In this document: positions 8,052-17,542 of the stretch, piece after piece
Layout: each line of letters opens with the position of its first letter
Position numbering within the stretch: the stretch's first letter is position 1
NCBI GenBank assembly: GCA_023392635.1
Contig: JAEVYS010000021.1
Coordinates: 1-59,763, forward strand
Reading direction: 5' to 3'
Length of the DNA stretch: 59,763 bases
Source: Actinomycetes bacterium
GTDB lineage: Bacteria > Actinomycetota > Actinomycetes > Propionibacteriales > Propionibacteriaceae
The notes under the pieces: generated by a model
Database searches by the model: none
Told to the model about the DNA's origin: nothing
Seen by the model: the letters and a program-made list of their open reading frames with translations, nothing else
Translations under genes and position numbers: made by a program

Positions 8052-11000
8052 ATGAGCTTGCACCGGATCACGGCCGGGACGGGGTACGACTACCTCACCC
8101 GCCAGGTCGCGGCCATGGATTCCACCGAGAAGGGGCACACCGGGCTGGCGTCCTACTACACCGAGAAGGGCGAGGTTCCCGGACGCTGGGTCGGCTCCGG
8201 GATGGCCGGCATCGACGGTTTGGACGCGGGCGATCTGGTCACCGCCGAGCAGATGCTGGCCCTGTTCGGATCGGGCCACCACCCCCTCGCCGCGCAGCGG
8301 CAGCGTGATCTGGCCGGGCCGGGGCTGACCGAGAAGGATTATGTGGAGATCACCCGGCTGGGTGAGCCATACCGGGTCTATGCCGGCGACATCAGCCCGT
8401 TCCGGGTCGAGGTCGCCCGCCGCCTCGAGGCGCGAAACAAGGCGCGCGGCCTCCCACAGAAGGCGGCCACCGCGATCGAGGACCGGGCCCGGATCCGCTC
8501 CCAGGTCGCCCTGGAGATGTTCCGCACCGAGTTCGGACGCGACCCGCTCAACGAGCGTGAACTCGCCGGGCATGTGGCCCGGCTGTCCCGTCAGCAGACC
8601 ACAGCGGTCGCCGGCTTCGACCTCACCTTCTCCCCGGTCAAGTCGGTGTCGGCGCTGTGGGCGCTGGCCGAACCCGGGCTGGCCGCCAGGATAGAGCGGT
8701 GCCACCAGCAGGCCGTCGCGGACGCTCTGGAGTTCATCGAGCAGCACGCCCTGTTCACCCGCACCGGCACCGACGGGGTGCGGCAGGTCGACGTCCGCGG
8801 CCTGATCGGGACCGCGTTCACCCACCGCGACAGCCGGGCCGGCGACCCTGATCTGCACACCCACGTGGCGGTCGCGAACAAGGTCCAAACCATCAGCGAC
8901 GGACGATGGTTGTCGATCGATTCCCGGGTGCTGCACAAGGCGGTCGTGGCCGCCTCGGAGACCTACAACACCGCCCTGGAACGGCACCTGGCCGAGGCGA
9001 TCGGGGTGCGGTTCGAGGCCCGCGAGGACACCGATCCGCGCAAGCGTCCGATCCGGGAGATCGTCGGAATGGACGCCGCCCTGAACCAGCGCTGGTCGAC
9101 CCGCCGGCAGTCGATCGAAGCCCGCCGGCGCGTCCTGGCCGCTGCGTTCCAGACCGATCACGGCCGTCCACCGACCCCGGTGGAGGCGATCGCACTGGCC
9201 CAGCAGGCCACTTTGGAGACCCGCGAAGCCAAGCACAAACCCCGCTCCCTAGCCGAGCAGCGGACGACCTGGTGGCGGCAGGCCCGGGAGGTTCTCGGCG
9301 GCGAGAACGGCATCCGGACGATGATCCACGCCGCCCTGCACCCCGCCCCCGATGAGCGTCACATCCCCAACCAGGCGTGGCTCGAACACGAAGCCCGCCG
9401 CGTGGTCGCGATCGTCCAGCGGGACCGCTCCACCTGGCAGACCTGGCACCTGCGCGCCGAAGCACTGCGCAGCGTCCGGGCCGTCGAAGTGCCCTCCCAG
9501 CACATCGAAACCGTCACCAATCTGCTCCTCGACCAGGCCCTCACCTCCTGCGTCGCGCTCACCCGGCCCGTCCCCGGAGAACCTCAAGAGCCCGCCCCGC
9601 TGCGCCGCCGCGACGGCGCCAGCGTGTACACCGTCGCCGGGTCGCAGCTGTACACGTCGAACGCGATCCTCGCCGCCGAAGCCCGCCTCGTCGCCTCCGC
9701 CGAAGGCCGCGACGGCTGGGTCGTGCCCACCCCCGCACTCGACAAGGCGCTCCTCGAATCCCGCGCCAACGGCGTCGAACTGAACCCGGGACAGGTGCTC
9801 ATGGTCCGCGAAATGGCGACCTCCGGAGCCCGGGTCCAGCTGGCGATCGCGCCGGCCGGGTCGGGCAAGACGACCGCGATGAACGCCCTGTCCCGGGCCT
9901 GGACACAGGCCGGCGGGACAGCGATCGGGCTCGCCCCGTCCGCCGCCGCAGCCGCCGCGTTGGGCGAGAACATGGACGGCTACAGCGACACCCTGGCCAA
10001 GCTCGTCTGGTCGCTCCGCAACGGCGAAACCCCCGACTGGGCCGACCAGATCGGACCCCGAACCCTGGTCATCATCGACGAAGCCGGCATGGCCGACACC
10101 CTCTCCCTCGACACCGTGATCCGACACGTCCTCGAACAGGGCGGCAGCGTCCGGCTCATCGGCGACGACCAGCAGTTGGCGGCGATCGGGGCCGGCGGGG
10201 TGCTCCGCGACATCCAGGCCACCCACGGCGCGCTGCGCCTCACCGAACTCGTCCGGTTCACCGACCGGGCCGAAGGATCAGCCAGTCTCGCGCTGCGCGA
10301 GGGCCACACATCGGCGCTCGGGTTCTACCTCGATCAGCGCCGCATCCACGTCGGCGACGCCACCACCATGGCGGACGACCTGTTCGCCTCCTGGTCGGCT
10401 GACCGCGCCGGCGGGCTGGACGCGATCATGCTCGCCCCTACCCGCGAACTCGTCGCAGACCTCAACCAACGCGCCCGCACCCAACGCCTCGCCGACACCG
10501 AACCGGGACGCGAGATCGAACTCGCCGACGGCAACCAGGCCTCCGCTGGAGACACGATCATCACCCGCACCAACAACCGGAAACTCCGCGTCAGCCCCAC
10601 CGACTGGGTGAAGAACGGCGACCGCTGGACCATCCTCGACGTCGACGTCCAGCGCGGTCTGTACGTCCGCCACACCGAGTCCGGACGCCACGTCCAGCTG
10701 CCCACCGACTACGTCGCCGAGTCCGTCGAACTCGGCTACGCGACCACCACCCACACCGCCCAGGGCGTCACCGCCGACACCATGCACGGCATGCTCACCG
10801 GCAACGAATCCCGCCAGCAGGCCTACACGATGCTCACCCGCGGACGCGAAGCCAACCACGCCTACCTGGTCGTCGTCGGCGACGGCGACCCGCACACCCT
10901 GATCCATCCCGAGACCATCAACCCGCTCACCCCGACCGACATCCTCGAACGCATCCTCGCCCGCGACGAATCCCCCATCTCGGCCACCACCGCCCTCCGC

Positions 11001-13529
11001 GACGCCGCCAACCCCGCCCGGCAACTCGGCGAAGCGACCGCCCGCTACACCGACGCCGTCACCTTCGCCACCGCACAGCTGGTCGGCGAAGACGGCATCC
11101 TCGCGCTCGAACGAGCCGTCGACGAGGTGGCACCAGGGCTCACCGACAGCCCCACTTGGCCGGCGCTGCGGGCCCAGCTATTGACGGTCCAGGCCGACGA
11201 CCGCGACCCCGTCCAGGCACTCGGCCGGGCCCGGATCAAGCCGCTCACCGATACTCAGGACCCCTGCTCGATGCTCGCCGGACGCGTCGCCGACATGGGA
11301 CGCCACTACCGCGGCGGACCGCTGCCCTGGCTGCCCCGCATCCCCACCACGCTTACCCGACACCCGGTCTGGGGTGACTACCTTGAGGCAGGACACCAGC
11401 TCGTCGAGCAGCTTGCCGAACAGGTTCGGGCGGAGGCCCTAGCAGCCGAGACCCGGCCGGCATGGCTCGCCGGAACAGGACGCACCACTCCCGAGTTGGT
11501 CGCAGACATAGAGGTGTGGCGGGCAGCACACCAGATGGAACCCGGCGACACCCGCCCCACCGGTGATCGTCGCGGCGGCCCGGCCGAGCCCCGCTGGCAG
11601 GCCCACCTCGACCAGCGGCTCGCGTCCACCGCCACCGCCGCAACGGACGAATGGCGACCCCTCCTTCAGCAGGTATCGCCGTTCGTCCTGAACGACGACT
11701 TCGCCCCGACCCTGGCCGCACGGCTGTCCCAGCTGTCCTCAGCGGGCATCGACGTTCCCGGGCTGCTGCGGGCCACCGGCGCGCAGGGTCCGCTGCCCGA
11801 CGACCACGCCGCAGCCGCCGTGTGGTGGCGCCTCTCCGCACGCCTCACACCCGCGGTCGCCGAAGCGGTCGACACCGGCCACCACCTCGCCACCCAATGG
11901 CTACCGGCGTTCAGCGAACGCCTCGGCGACACGGCCCAGGAGTTGCAGGACAGCCCCTGGTGGCCCGCGCTGGTCACCACGATCGAACACGGTCTACAGC
12001 GCGGTTGGCCACTCAACCAGCTGCTCGATGAGACCCCCGGACTCGACGCCGACGACGGCCGCACCGACCCATGCCAAGCCTGGGTGTGGCGACTCTCGCT
12101 CCTCACCGACGCCCACGAACTCGCCGAGGAGGACCGCTACGACCCCGCCGACGAACCACCCGACGACCTCACCCACGACTGGACGCCGAACCAGACCACC
12201 GCATGGACGAGCAGCCGAGCGGCCACCGTCAGGGAGTCCGTCGATGACGAGTTCCTCGACCTGGACGACGACCAGATCCTTCACATCGAGGGACTGATTC
12301 GCGCGGGCATGGGAGCCCCCGAAACCACCGACGCGCAGGTCCGCTACCAGCTGGAACGCCGCGACCAGATCACCTCCAGCCCCGTCCCCATCGACCGGCT
12401 CGCCCGCGTCAACGAACTCACCACCGCCTACTACCAGGCATGCCTCCCGCACAGCTGGGCCACCCCGTACCTCGACCAGCGACTGCACGCCGACCCGGCC
12501 ACGCTCGAACCGCTGCGGCTCGGCTACGCCCCCGACAGTTGGACCGGCCTGGTTACCCACCTGCGCCGAATCGGCGTCACCGACGAAGAGATGCTCACCG
12601 CCGGCGTCGCTACCACCGCGTCCACCGGACGACTCATCGACCGATTCCGCGACCGGCTCGTCGTCCCCATCGTCCACGACCACCAGGTGCTCGGCTTCGT
12701 GGCCCGCCGCAACCCCCAGTTCGGCGACGACGACGGACGTGGCCCCAAGTACCTCAACACCGCCTCGACACCCCTGTTCGCCAAGGGCGACCAGCTCTAC
12801 ATCGCCGGCGAACTCGCGACGGACGCCACTCCCGTCCTGGTCGAAGGACCACTCGACGCCATCGCCGTCACCCTCGCGGGAGATGGCCAGCACGTCGGCG
12901 TCGCGCCGCTCGGCACCAGCCTCACCGAAGCCCAGGTCGCCCAACTCCACGAACACGGACGCACCCCGGTCGTCGCCACCGACGCCGACCTCGCCGGACA
13001 GATCGCCGCCGAACGCGACTACTGGCTCCTGGCCCTCTACAACCTCGACCCCACCTACGCCGTCCTACCCGAAGGCACCGACCCCGCCGACCTCGTCGCA
13101 GCAGGCAACGTCGCCGGACTGGCAGGCGCGATCACCAACGCCAGGCCACTCGCACACTCGCTGATCGACGAACGCCTCGACCGCCTCGATGGCGCCGAGG
13201 ACGCCCTGGATGCCGTCCGTGTTCTCGCCGCCCAACCACCCGACCGCTGGATCGCCGGCACCGAACACATCGCCGGGCGGACAGGACTCCCGCCAACCCT
13301 CCTGCGCTCCGCGCTCGCGTCCATGGTCCGCGCCCGCAACGCCGACCCTCGCAAGGCGACCCAGGCAGCTACCGACCAGATCACGCCGACCAAAGACCGC
13401 CTCACCGCCGCCCGGAACGAGCAGCCAGCGGTGGAGGTGTTCGAGCGCATCGAGACGCCTACCCAGCGCAACCAGCCCGAACAGCTCCCCACGTTCGACC
13501 CTCCGGGTCAGCACGGAATCTCTTGGTGA
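8052..13529 (+). CDS. MobF relaxase-helicase-primase fusion (TrwC/TraI family with Toprim domain)
   Basis: A 1,825-residue protein. The N-terminal TrwC relaxase domain shows tyrosines in GTGYDYLTR and the metal-binding HTH triad in DPDLHTHVAVANK near residue 270. A RecD-like helicase follows, with Walker A APAGSGKTT near 600 and Walker B VIIDEAGMAD near 675. The C-terminal third has a DnaG-type primase core: Toprim Glu in VLVEGPLDA near 1597 and the acidic motif ATDADLAGQ near 1643. The protein would nick oriT, unwind the transferred strand and possibly prime synthesis in the recipient. A GTG at 8046 is an alternative start. The prepilin peptidase gene follows after 49 nt. Confidence 0.93.
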   Translation: MSLHRITAGTGYDYLTRQVAAMDSTEKGHTGLASYYTEKGEVPGRWVGSGMAGIDGLDAGDLVTAEQMLALFGSGHHPLAAQRQRDLAGPGLTEKDYVEITRLGEPYRVYAGDISPFRVEVARRLEARNKARGLPQKAATAIEDRARIRSQVALEMFRTEFGRDPLNERELAGHVARLSRQQTTAVAGFDLTFSPVKSVSALWALAEPGLAARIERCHQQAVADALEFIEQHALFTRTGTDGVRQVDVRGLIGTAFTHRDSRAGDPDLHTHVAVANKVQTISDGRWLSIDSRVLHKAVVAASETYNTALERHLAEAIGVRFEAREDTDPRKRPIREIVGMDAALNQRWSTRRQSIEARRRVLAAAFQTDHGRPPTPVEAIALAQQATLETREAKHKPRSLAEQRTTWWRQAREVLGGENGIRTMIHAALHPAPDERHIPNQAWLEHEARRVVAIVQRDRSTWQTWHLRAEALRSVRAVEVPSQHIETVTNLLLDQALTSCVALTRPVPGEPQEPAPLRRRDGASVYTVAGSQLYTSNAILAAEARLVASAEGRDGWVVPTPALDKALLESRANGVELNPGQVLMVREMATSGARVQLAIAPAGSGKTTAMNALSRAWTQAGGTAIGLAPSAAAAAALGENMDGYSDTLAKLVWSLRNGETPDWADQIGPRTLVIIDEAGMADTLSLDTVIRHVLEQGGSVRLIGDDQQLAAIGAGGVLRDIQATHGALRLTELVRFTDRAEGSASLALREGHTSALGFYLDQRRIHVGDATTMADDLFASWSADRAGGLDAIMLAPTRELVADLNQRARTQRLADTEPGREIELADGNQASAGDTIITRTNNRKLRVSPTDWVKNGDRWTILDVDVQRGLYVRHTESGRHVQLPTDYVAESVELGYATTTHTAQGVTADTMHGMLTGNESRQQAYTMLTRGREANHAYLVVVGDGDPHTLIHPETINPLTPTDILERILARDESPISATTALRDAANPARQLGEATARYTDAVTFATAQLVGEDGILALERAVDEVAPGLTDSPTWPALRAQLLTVQADDRDPVQALGRARIKPLTDTQDPCSMLAGRVADMGRHYRGGPLPWLPRIPTTLTRHPVWGDYLEAGHQLVEQLAEQVRAEALAAETRPAWLAGTGRTTPELVADIEVWRAAHQMEPGDTRPTGDRRGGPAEPRWQAHLDQRLASTATAATDEWRPLLQQVSPFVLNDDFAPTLAARLSQLSSAGIDVPGLLRATGAQGPLPDDHAAAAVWWRLSARLTPAVAEAVDTGHHLATQWLPAFSERLGDTAQELQDSPWWPALVTTIEHGLQRGWPLNQLLDETPGLDADDGRTDPCQAWVWRLSLLTDAHELAEEDRYDPADEPPDDLTHDWTPNQTTAWTSSRAATVRESVDDEFLDLDDDQILHIEGLIRAGMGAPETTDAQVRYQLERRDQITSSPVPIDRLARVNELTTAYYQACLPHSWATPYLDQRLHADPATLEPLRLGYAPDSWTGLVTHLRRIGVTDEEMLTAGVATTASTGRLIDRFRDRLVVPIVHDHQVLGFVARRNPQFGDDDGRGPKYLNTASTPLFAKGDQLYIAGELATDATPVLVEGPLDAIAVTLAGDGQHVGVAPLGTSLTEAQVAQLHEHGRTPVVATDADLAGQIAAERDYWLLALYNLDPTYAVLPEGTDPADLVAAGNVAGLAGAITNARPLAHSLIDERLDRLDGAEDALDAVRVLAAQPPDRWIAGTEHIAGRTGLPPTLLRSALASMVRARNADPRKATQAATDQITPTKDRLTAARNEQPAVEVFERIETPTQRNQPEQLPTFDPPGQHGISW

Positions 13530-13578
13530 AGACTCCGACCCCGAGCGAAGATGGAAGACACCCCCGAGGAGACGCGCC

Positions 13579-14229
13579 GTGCAGCCCATCCTGATCATCC
13601 TGCTCGCCACTTCGGCCGGCGTGCCGCTGGCACTCGGGCTGCGCCGGAGCCTGGCCACCCTCGGCTACCGCAACCCCGACGAGATCGACCTTCCCGACCC
13701 CGGCCCGCGGTGGTGGGTCGTCTGGACCAGCGTCGTCGCGATCGGCTGCCTGGCAACAGGGGCAGTCATGAGCCACAACACGCTCGCCCACCTACCGCTC
13801 ATTCCACTCGCGGTAACCGGCCCGTGGCTGGCGGCGGTCGACTTCGACGTTCTACGCCTCCCCGATCGGGTGCTCCTCCCGACCGCGACCGTCACCCTGC
13901 TCGCTGTCGCCGGAATCGCGGCTGCACAACATCGATGGTCAGCGCTCGTCCTCCCGGTGGCCGCCGCCCTGACCACCGGCGCCCTGCTGGCCACGGTTCA
14001 CTTCGTCTCCAAAGGCGGCATCGGATTCGGTGACGTGAAGCTCGCAGCAGTGGTCGCTCTGGCTGTCGTGCCACTCGGCGTGGGTCTGGTCTGGCTTGGC
14101 GTGCTATCTGGATCCATCGCCGCCCTCGTCTGGTCAACCGGGGCTCGCCGAGTCGGCCCCATCCCGTACGGACCTTGGCTCCTCAGCGGGTCATGGTTCG
14201 CCGTAATTGTCAGCGCGTTCCCACGATGA
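13579..14229 (+). CDS. Prepilin peptidase (A24/TadV-like)
   Basis: A 216-residue polytopic membrane protein. The two aspartates of the A24 family are visible: one in DFDVLRLPDR (about residue 88) and the GxGD motif in GIGFGDVK (about 150). These enzymes cut the leader of Flp-type prepilins at the cytoplasmic membrane face. Substrates would be the 59-residue Flp-like pilin and the TadE-like proteins encoded about 23 kb away. The GTG at 13579 is preceded by GAGGAG. The gene sits downstream of the relaxase rather than in the Tad operon, but promoter copies 2 and 4 would put both under the same control. Confidence 0.87.
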   Translation: MQPILIILLATSAGVPLALGLRRSLATLGYRNPDEIDLPDPGPRWWVVWTSVVAIGCLATGAVMSHNTLAHLPLIPLAVTGPWLAAVDFDVLRLPDRVLLPTATVTLLAVAGIAAAQHRWSALVLPVAAALTTGALLATVHFVSKGGIGFGDVKLAAVVALAVVPLGVGLVWLGVLSGSIAALVWSTGARRVGPIPYGPWLLSGSWFAVIVSAFPR

Positions 14230-14272
14230 CCGAGCGAACCACGGCAGCAATCAGGAGCCCGCACCGAGACGC

Positions 14273-14701
14273 TCACGCCCAAAGACGGCCATCGAGACGA
14301 AGTTGATGCTTGCGTCCGATCACGGCGTTATACGTCCGACCGAGAGCCACCGCGAGCATAAGGTCGGTTCCCCTCCAGGCGATGATGACCCGGTCCTCAG
14401 CCTCGGTGAAGCGGCCACGGACGAACCGAGGGGCGATGTCCTTGCGGAGCGCCAGCATCATGGCGTCGGCGTCCGGGACCTCGCTACGCCTCGCGTACTC
14501 TGCACAGAGATTGTCCCTATGGACGCTGTACCAATCGCCCTCACGCTTGTCGACTGGCCGCGGCGTGGGGACTGAGCGCTTCTCGCGGGACCGGCGCTTC
14601 GCCTCTCGCGCTGCGTCCACGCACCGCGCGCAGCGGCACCCGTGCGTGTAGCCGGTAGTCGGCGCGAGGCTCGGGAAGGCGCACTCGGTCGGGGTGGGCA
14701 C
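14273..14701 (-). CDS. Hypothetical protein with Cys motif and C-terminal helix-turn-helix-like region
   Basis: About 142 residues from a GTG at 14701. The N-terminus has a zinc-knuckle-like TGYTHGCRCARCVDA motif, followed by a basic stretch (REAKRRSREK). The C-terminal 50 residues contain RFTEAEDRVIIAW and LALGRTYNAVIGRKHQL-like segments reminiscent of SANT/HTH DNA-binding folds in phage and mobile-element proteins. No family is recognised. The IS30 element begins only 44 nt upstream of this start and may have removed or replaced its promoter. Confidence 0.6.
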   Translation of the reverse strand: MPTPTECAFPSLAPTTGYTHGCRCARCVDAAREAKRRSREKRSVPTPRPVDKREGDWYSVHRDNLCAEYARRSEVPDADAMMLALRKDIAPRFVRGRFTEAEDRVIIAWRGTDLMLAVALGRTYNAVIGRKHQLRLDGRLWA

Positions 14702-14745
14702 GACACCAGTCTCAGGGCAGCCTCTCGGATTCGCTAGACCGTGTC

Positions 14746-16103
14746 GACGACGGTCGAATGCTAGGCCGGTGGCGCCGGGGCGGTTTCCAGCGAACGTTGC
14801 AACGTGAGCCTGTGTTTGGAGGTCTTCGTTGTCCACTCGTCGTATCCCGAAGGGCCCTGGCCGGCGGCCGAAGTCGTTGGCTCGGCAGCGGTTCATGGAG
14901 TTGCTCGCCCAGGGCGTGCCGTTGCGCCTGGCTGCCATCGAGGTGGGCGTCAGCCGGTCGGCTGCACAGATCTGGAAGAACGGCACCACGGTGCGTCGCA
15001 AGGATGGCACGGTCAAGGTCGTGCCGCCACTGGAACCCCTCGCTGTCCGTCCGATCTCGCCGCGGTTCCTCTCTGAGGAGGAACGGGTCCGGATCGCTGA
15101 CATGGCCAGCAGGGGTGACGGTCCGACCGTGATCGGCCAGGCGCTGGGCAGGGCTGCGTCGACGATCAGTCGTGAGCTGCGCCGCAACCTGCACACCACC
15201 GGCCAGTACCGCCCGTTCCACGCCCAGGTCCTCGCCGCGCAACGACGCCGGCGACCCAAACAGCCCAAGGTCGCCGGCAACCCGGTGCTGCGCGGCTTCG
15301 TCGTCGACCGGCTCGCTGAGAAGTGGAGCCCGCAACAGATCAGCCGTGCCCTGCGCGCGGCGCACCCCGACGAGCCAGCGATGCAGCTGGCGACCGAGAG
15401 CATCTACCTGGCCCTGTACCGGCCATCGAATGGCCTTGTCAGCAAACCCTCACCGCTGCGGACCGGCCGCGACCACCGGCGTGCTCACAACCGACAGATC
15501 CGTGCCGGGCGACGCTTCGCCCAACCCATGCTCAGCGTCCACGACCGCGACTTCGAACCCACCGACCGCAGCGTCGCCGGCCACTGGGAAGGCGACTTGA
15601 TCGTCGGCCCGAACCACCGCTCCGGAATCGGCACCCTGGTCGAGCGACAGACCCGCTACACCAAGCTGCTGCACCTCCCGACGCAGGACTCGATCACCGT
15701 CCACGCCGCCCTGGTCCGGACGTTGGGTCAGCTGCCCGCGGGGTTGCGCCGCACCCTCACCTGGGACCAGGGCACCGAGATGGCCCGCCACCTCCAGGTC
15801 GCCGCCGAGACTGGCATCAAGGTGTACTTCTGTGACGCCGCCAGCCCATGGCAGCGCGGCACGAACGAGAACACCAACGGCCTTCTCCGCCAGTACTTCC
15901 CGAAGTCGACCGACCTGTCCGTCCACACCCCCGCCGACCTGGCCAGGGTCGAACTGGAGCTCAACCGGAGACCGCGCATGATCCTCGGAGACCGCACCCC
16001 GGCAGATCTGTTCAACGCCCTGCTAACCTCCCAGAATCACCCGCCGTTGCGATGACCGCTGGAAACCACCCCGGTGCCAATGGCCTAGTTTTCGACCGTC
16101 GTC
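14746..16103 (+). mobile_element. IS30-family insertion sequence
   Basis: The 1,358-bp element is bounded by imperfect inverted repeats of about 50 bp. The left end starts GACGACGGTCGA and continues CTAGGCC...CGGTTTCCAGCG. The right end, read on the other strand, starts GACGACGGTCGA and continues CTAGGCC...GGTTTCCAGCG. The flanks carry the trinucleotide GTC on both sides (14743-14745 and 16104-16106), consistent with a 3-bp target duplication. It contains one intact transposase gene. Confidence 0.85.
14829..16055 (+). CDS. IS30-family transposase
   Basis: 408 residues. The N-terminal HTH region (AAIEVGVSRSAAQIW, then MASRGDGPTVIGQALGR with the SRELRRN signature) binds the ends. The C-terminal DDE catalytic domain shows VAGHWEGDLIVG (first Asp), LTWDQGTEM (second Asp) and WQRGTNENTNGLLRQ (Glu), the IS30 family signature spacing. 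The start is a TTG at 14829 with GGAGG about 8 nt upstream. No frameshift is seen, so the element could be active. Confidence 0.93.
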   Translation: MSTRRIPKGPGRRPKSLARQRFMELLAQGVPLRLAAIEVGVSRSAAQIWKNGTTVRRKDGTVKVVPPLEPLAVRPISPRFLSEEERVRIADMASRGDGPTVIGQALGRAASTISRELRRNLHTTGQYRPFHAQVLAAQRRRRPKQPKVAGNPVLRGFVVDRLAEKWSPQQISRALRAAHPDEPAMQLATESIYLALYRPSNGLVSKPSPLRTGRDHRRAHNRQIRAGRRFAQPMLSVHDRDFEPTDRSVAGHWEGDLIVGPNHRSGIGTLVERQTRYTKLLHLPTQDSITVHAALVRTLGQLPAGLRRTLTWDQGTEMARHLQVAAETGIKVYFCDAASPWQRGTNENTNGLLRQYFPKSTDLSVHTPADLARVELELNRRPRMILGDRTPADLFNALLTSQNHPPLR

Positions 16104-16210
16104 GTCAGACCGAGCTTGAGCCGGTGTCACGCCGCCTGCACTGCCCCGGGCCGCTCATGCGACGCATTGCGATCTCCGTACGCTGCGCGCAGATGACGGC
16201 ATGCGAAGTC

Positions 16211-16296
16211 GCCCACGCGAAGGGCTCAATCAATAGCCCCGGGACGTCCTTCACCGAGGCATAGCGCCCCGAGGCTCCGAGCCCCCGGAGGCATCC
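16211..16296 (+). promoter_or_regulatory. Conserved leader with hairpin, copy A
   Basis: Contains GGGCT-CAATCAAT-AGCCC (stem 16222-16226 and 16235-16239, 8-nt loop), followed by CGTCCTTCACCGAGG. A closely similar leader precedes the paralogous gene at 46842-47144. The conserved stem with a changed loop base suggests a functional RNA or DNA structure. Confidence 0.5.
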
Positions 16297-16309
16297 ATGT
16301 CTCGTACGC

Positions 16310-16567
16310 ATGCCCACCGTCCCGCTTCGTATCCGGATCGCTCGTGGCGACGTCTGCGACCTCCCCGACCCGTTCGCGCTCGAATCGTGGTGGCACGGGA
16401 GTGAGCACTGCCAATGGACCTGGTTGGGGGACGGCCACGGCTTGTGTACCTGCGAGCTTTGTCACGGCGGCCATGCCTCCCGTCGCGAGCGCCGCACCGA
16501 GCGTCAGTCAGTGCATCGCGACCTCCACGATCTGGCCATCCGCTGGCGCCATGGCGACCGCGAGTAA
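16310..16567 (+). CDS. Cys-rich small protein, paralog of the 46842-47144 gene, with a disrupted N-terminus
   Basis: 85 residues with the core W-L-GDGHGLCTCELCHGG, then a basic helical tail (RRERRTERQSVHRDLHDL). It is clearly similar to the 100-residue protein at 46842-47144 (shared IRIARGD, DLPDP, CELCH and basic tail). The paralog starts MSRTDAHVPL. Here an ATG at 16297 with GGAGG upstream gives MSRTHAH, but one extra C near 16315-16317 puts the rest out of frame; the intact frame restarts at the ATG at 16310. It is either a damaged start or a switched start. It may bind zinc. Function unknown. Confidence 0.6.
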   Translation: MPTVPLRIRIARGDVCDLPDPFALESWWHGSEHCQWTWLGDGHGLCTCELCHGGHASRRERRTERQSVHRDLHDLAIRWRHGDRE

Positions 16568-17462
16568 GGCCGAGCCCGCCGAGCTGCTCGCCGCCGCACA
16601 CGAGCGCGGCGATCAGCGGCATGAGCCTGAAATGGGTGCGGTCTGTGCGGCCGCGCGGGAGACTGTTCGGGTGTCTGTGCCGGCCGCTGAAGCGCGACTC
16701 GCGTTGAAGGTTGCATTTTGGCGCGGAGTGATCGGCCAGCTGCCAGCTGAGGATCTGGTCGACTTGGCGGTCGAGGCTCTTGTCGCGGGCCTGGAGGGGG
16801 CGGCTCTGGAGGCGTTGGCGGGCGCGTCTCTGCGCGACAGCCGTGCGTTGTGGGATCTGTGGCAAGAGGTCGTCGCCGAGCAGGGCTTCGAATCCGTCGA
16901 CGATCAGGCGGCGCTGTGGGGGTTGGTCCGTCACACGGCGCTGCAGGTTGTGAACGGATCGCTTGACCCGAATCTGGCAGCGGCGTGGCTGTGGCGCTCG
17001 GCGTCATGGCGGCTTGAGCCTGAGGGTGACCTGAGGGTGTTCGTAGGGCTCGCCTCGGTGGTGGAGGATCACCCGGAACTGCAAGGCTCTCTGGCCGCGA
17101 AGGTCGTCGAGGAGTGCAGGTCGCTCCTGGCGCGCCCGGGCCCACGTCGGTGGTTACGACTGCAGGCCAGCCAGCACAGTCTTCTTTCGCTCTCCACAAA
17201 CATGGGCCCATTACCGCTGGCCATCGCCGAGCTGGGCCTTCCCGAGGACCTTCGGGCTCGTCTCGGCGACTGGCAGCTCCAATGGCGTGCCACCGTTGAT
17301 GCTGGCGGATTCGCCTCAGCGGATGCGGCGGAGAGATTCGTGGCGGCCGGCGCCGGCCTCGCGACGGCCTTGCAGTATTTCCTCGGGCCGAGCTGGAACG
17401 TTGAGTACTACCCAGAGGCGACGCGGCCACCCGGCCTACAACTGAGGCCGACCGCGCGATAG
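16551..17462 (+). CDS. Hypothetical helical protein (about 303 aa)
   Basis: The frame has good actinobacterial codon bias. The protein is mostly alpha-helical, rich in Ala, Leu and Glu, without a signal peptide or membrane segment. Segments such as ALWDLWQEVVAEQGFESVDD and SWRLEPEGDLRVFVGLASVV look like a helical-repeat fold. The start is probably the ATG at 16551, which overlaps the end of the Cys-rich gene by 17 bases; a later ATG at 16632 is possible. No family is recognised. It is followed after about 80 nt by a predicted ATPase and may be its partner. Confidence 0.65.
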   Translation: MATASKAEPAELLAAAHERGDQRHEPEMGAVCAAARETVRVSVPAAEARLALKVAFWRGVIGQLPAEDLVDLAVEALVAGLEGAALEALAGASLRDSRALWDLWQEVVAEQGFESVDDQAALWGLVRHTALQVVNGSLDPNLAAAWLWRSASWRLEPEGDLRVFVGLASVVEDHPELQGSLAAKVVEECRSLLARPGPRRWLRLQASQHSLLSLSTNMGPLPLAIAELGLPEDLRARLGDWQLQWRATVDAGGFASADAAERFVAAGAGLATALQYFLGPSWNVEYYPEATRPPGLQLRPTAR

Positions 17463-17542
17463 TCACTCACCCTCGGCGGCTAGATGTGGATGTTCGGAAC
17501 CTCCTCGATGGACGTGTCTGCCTCTCGTCCTACCCTGACGTT

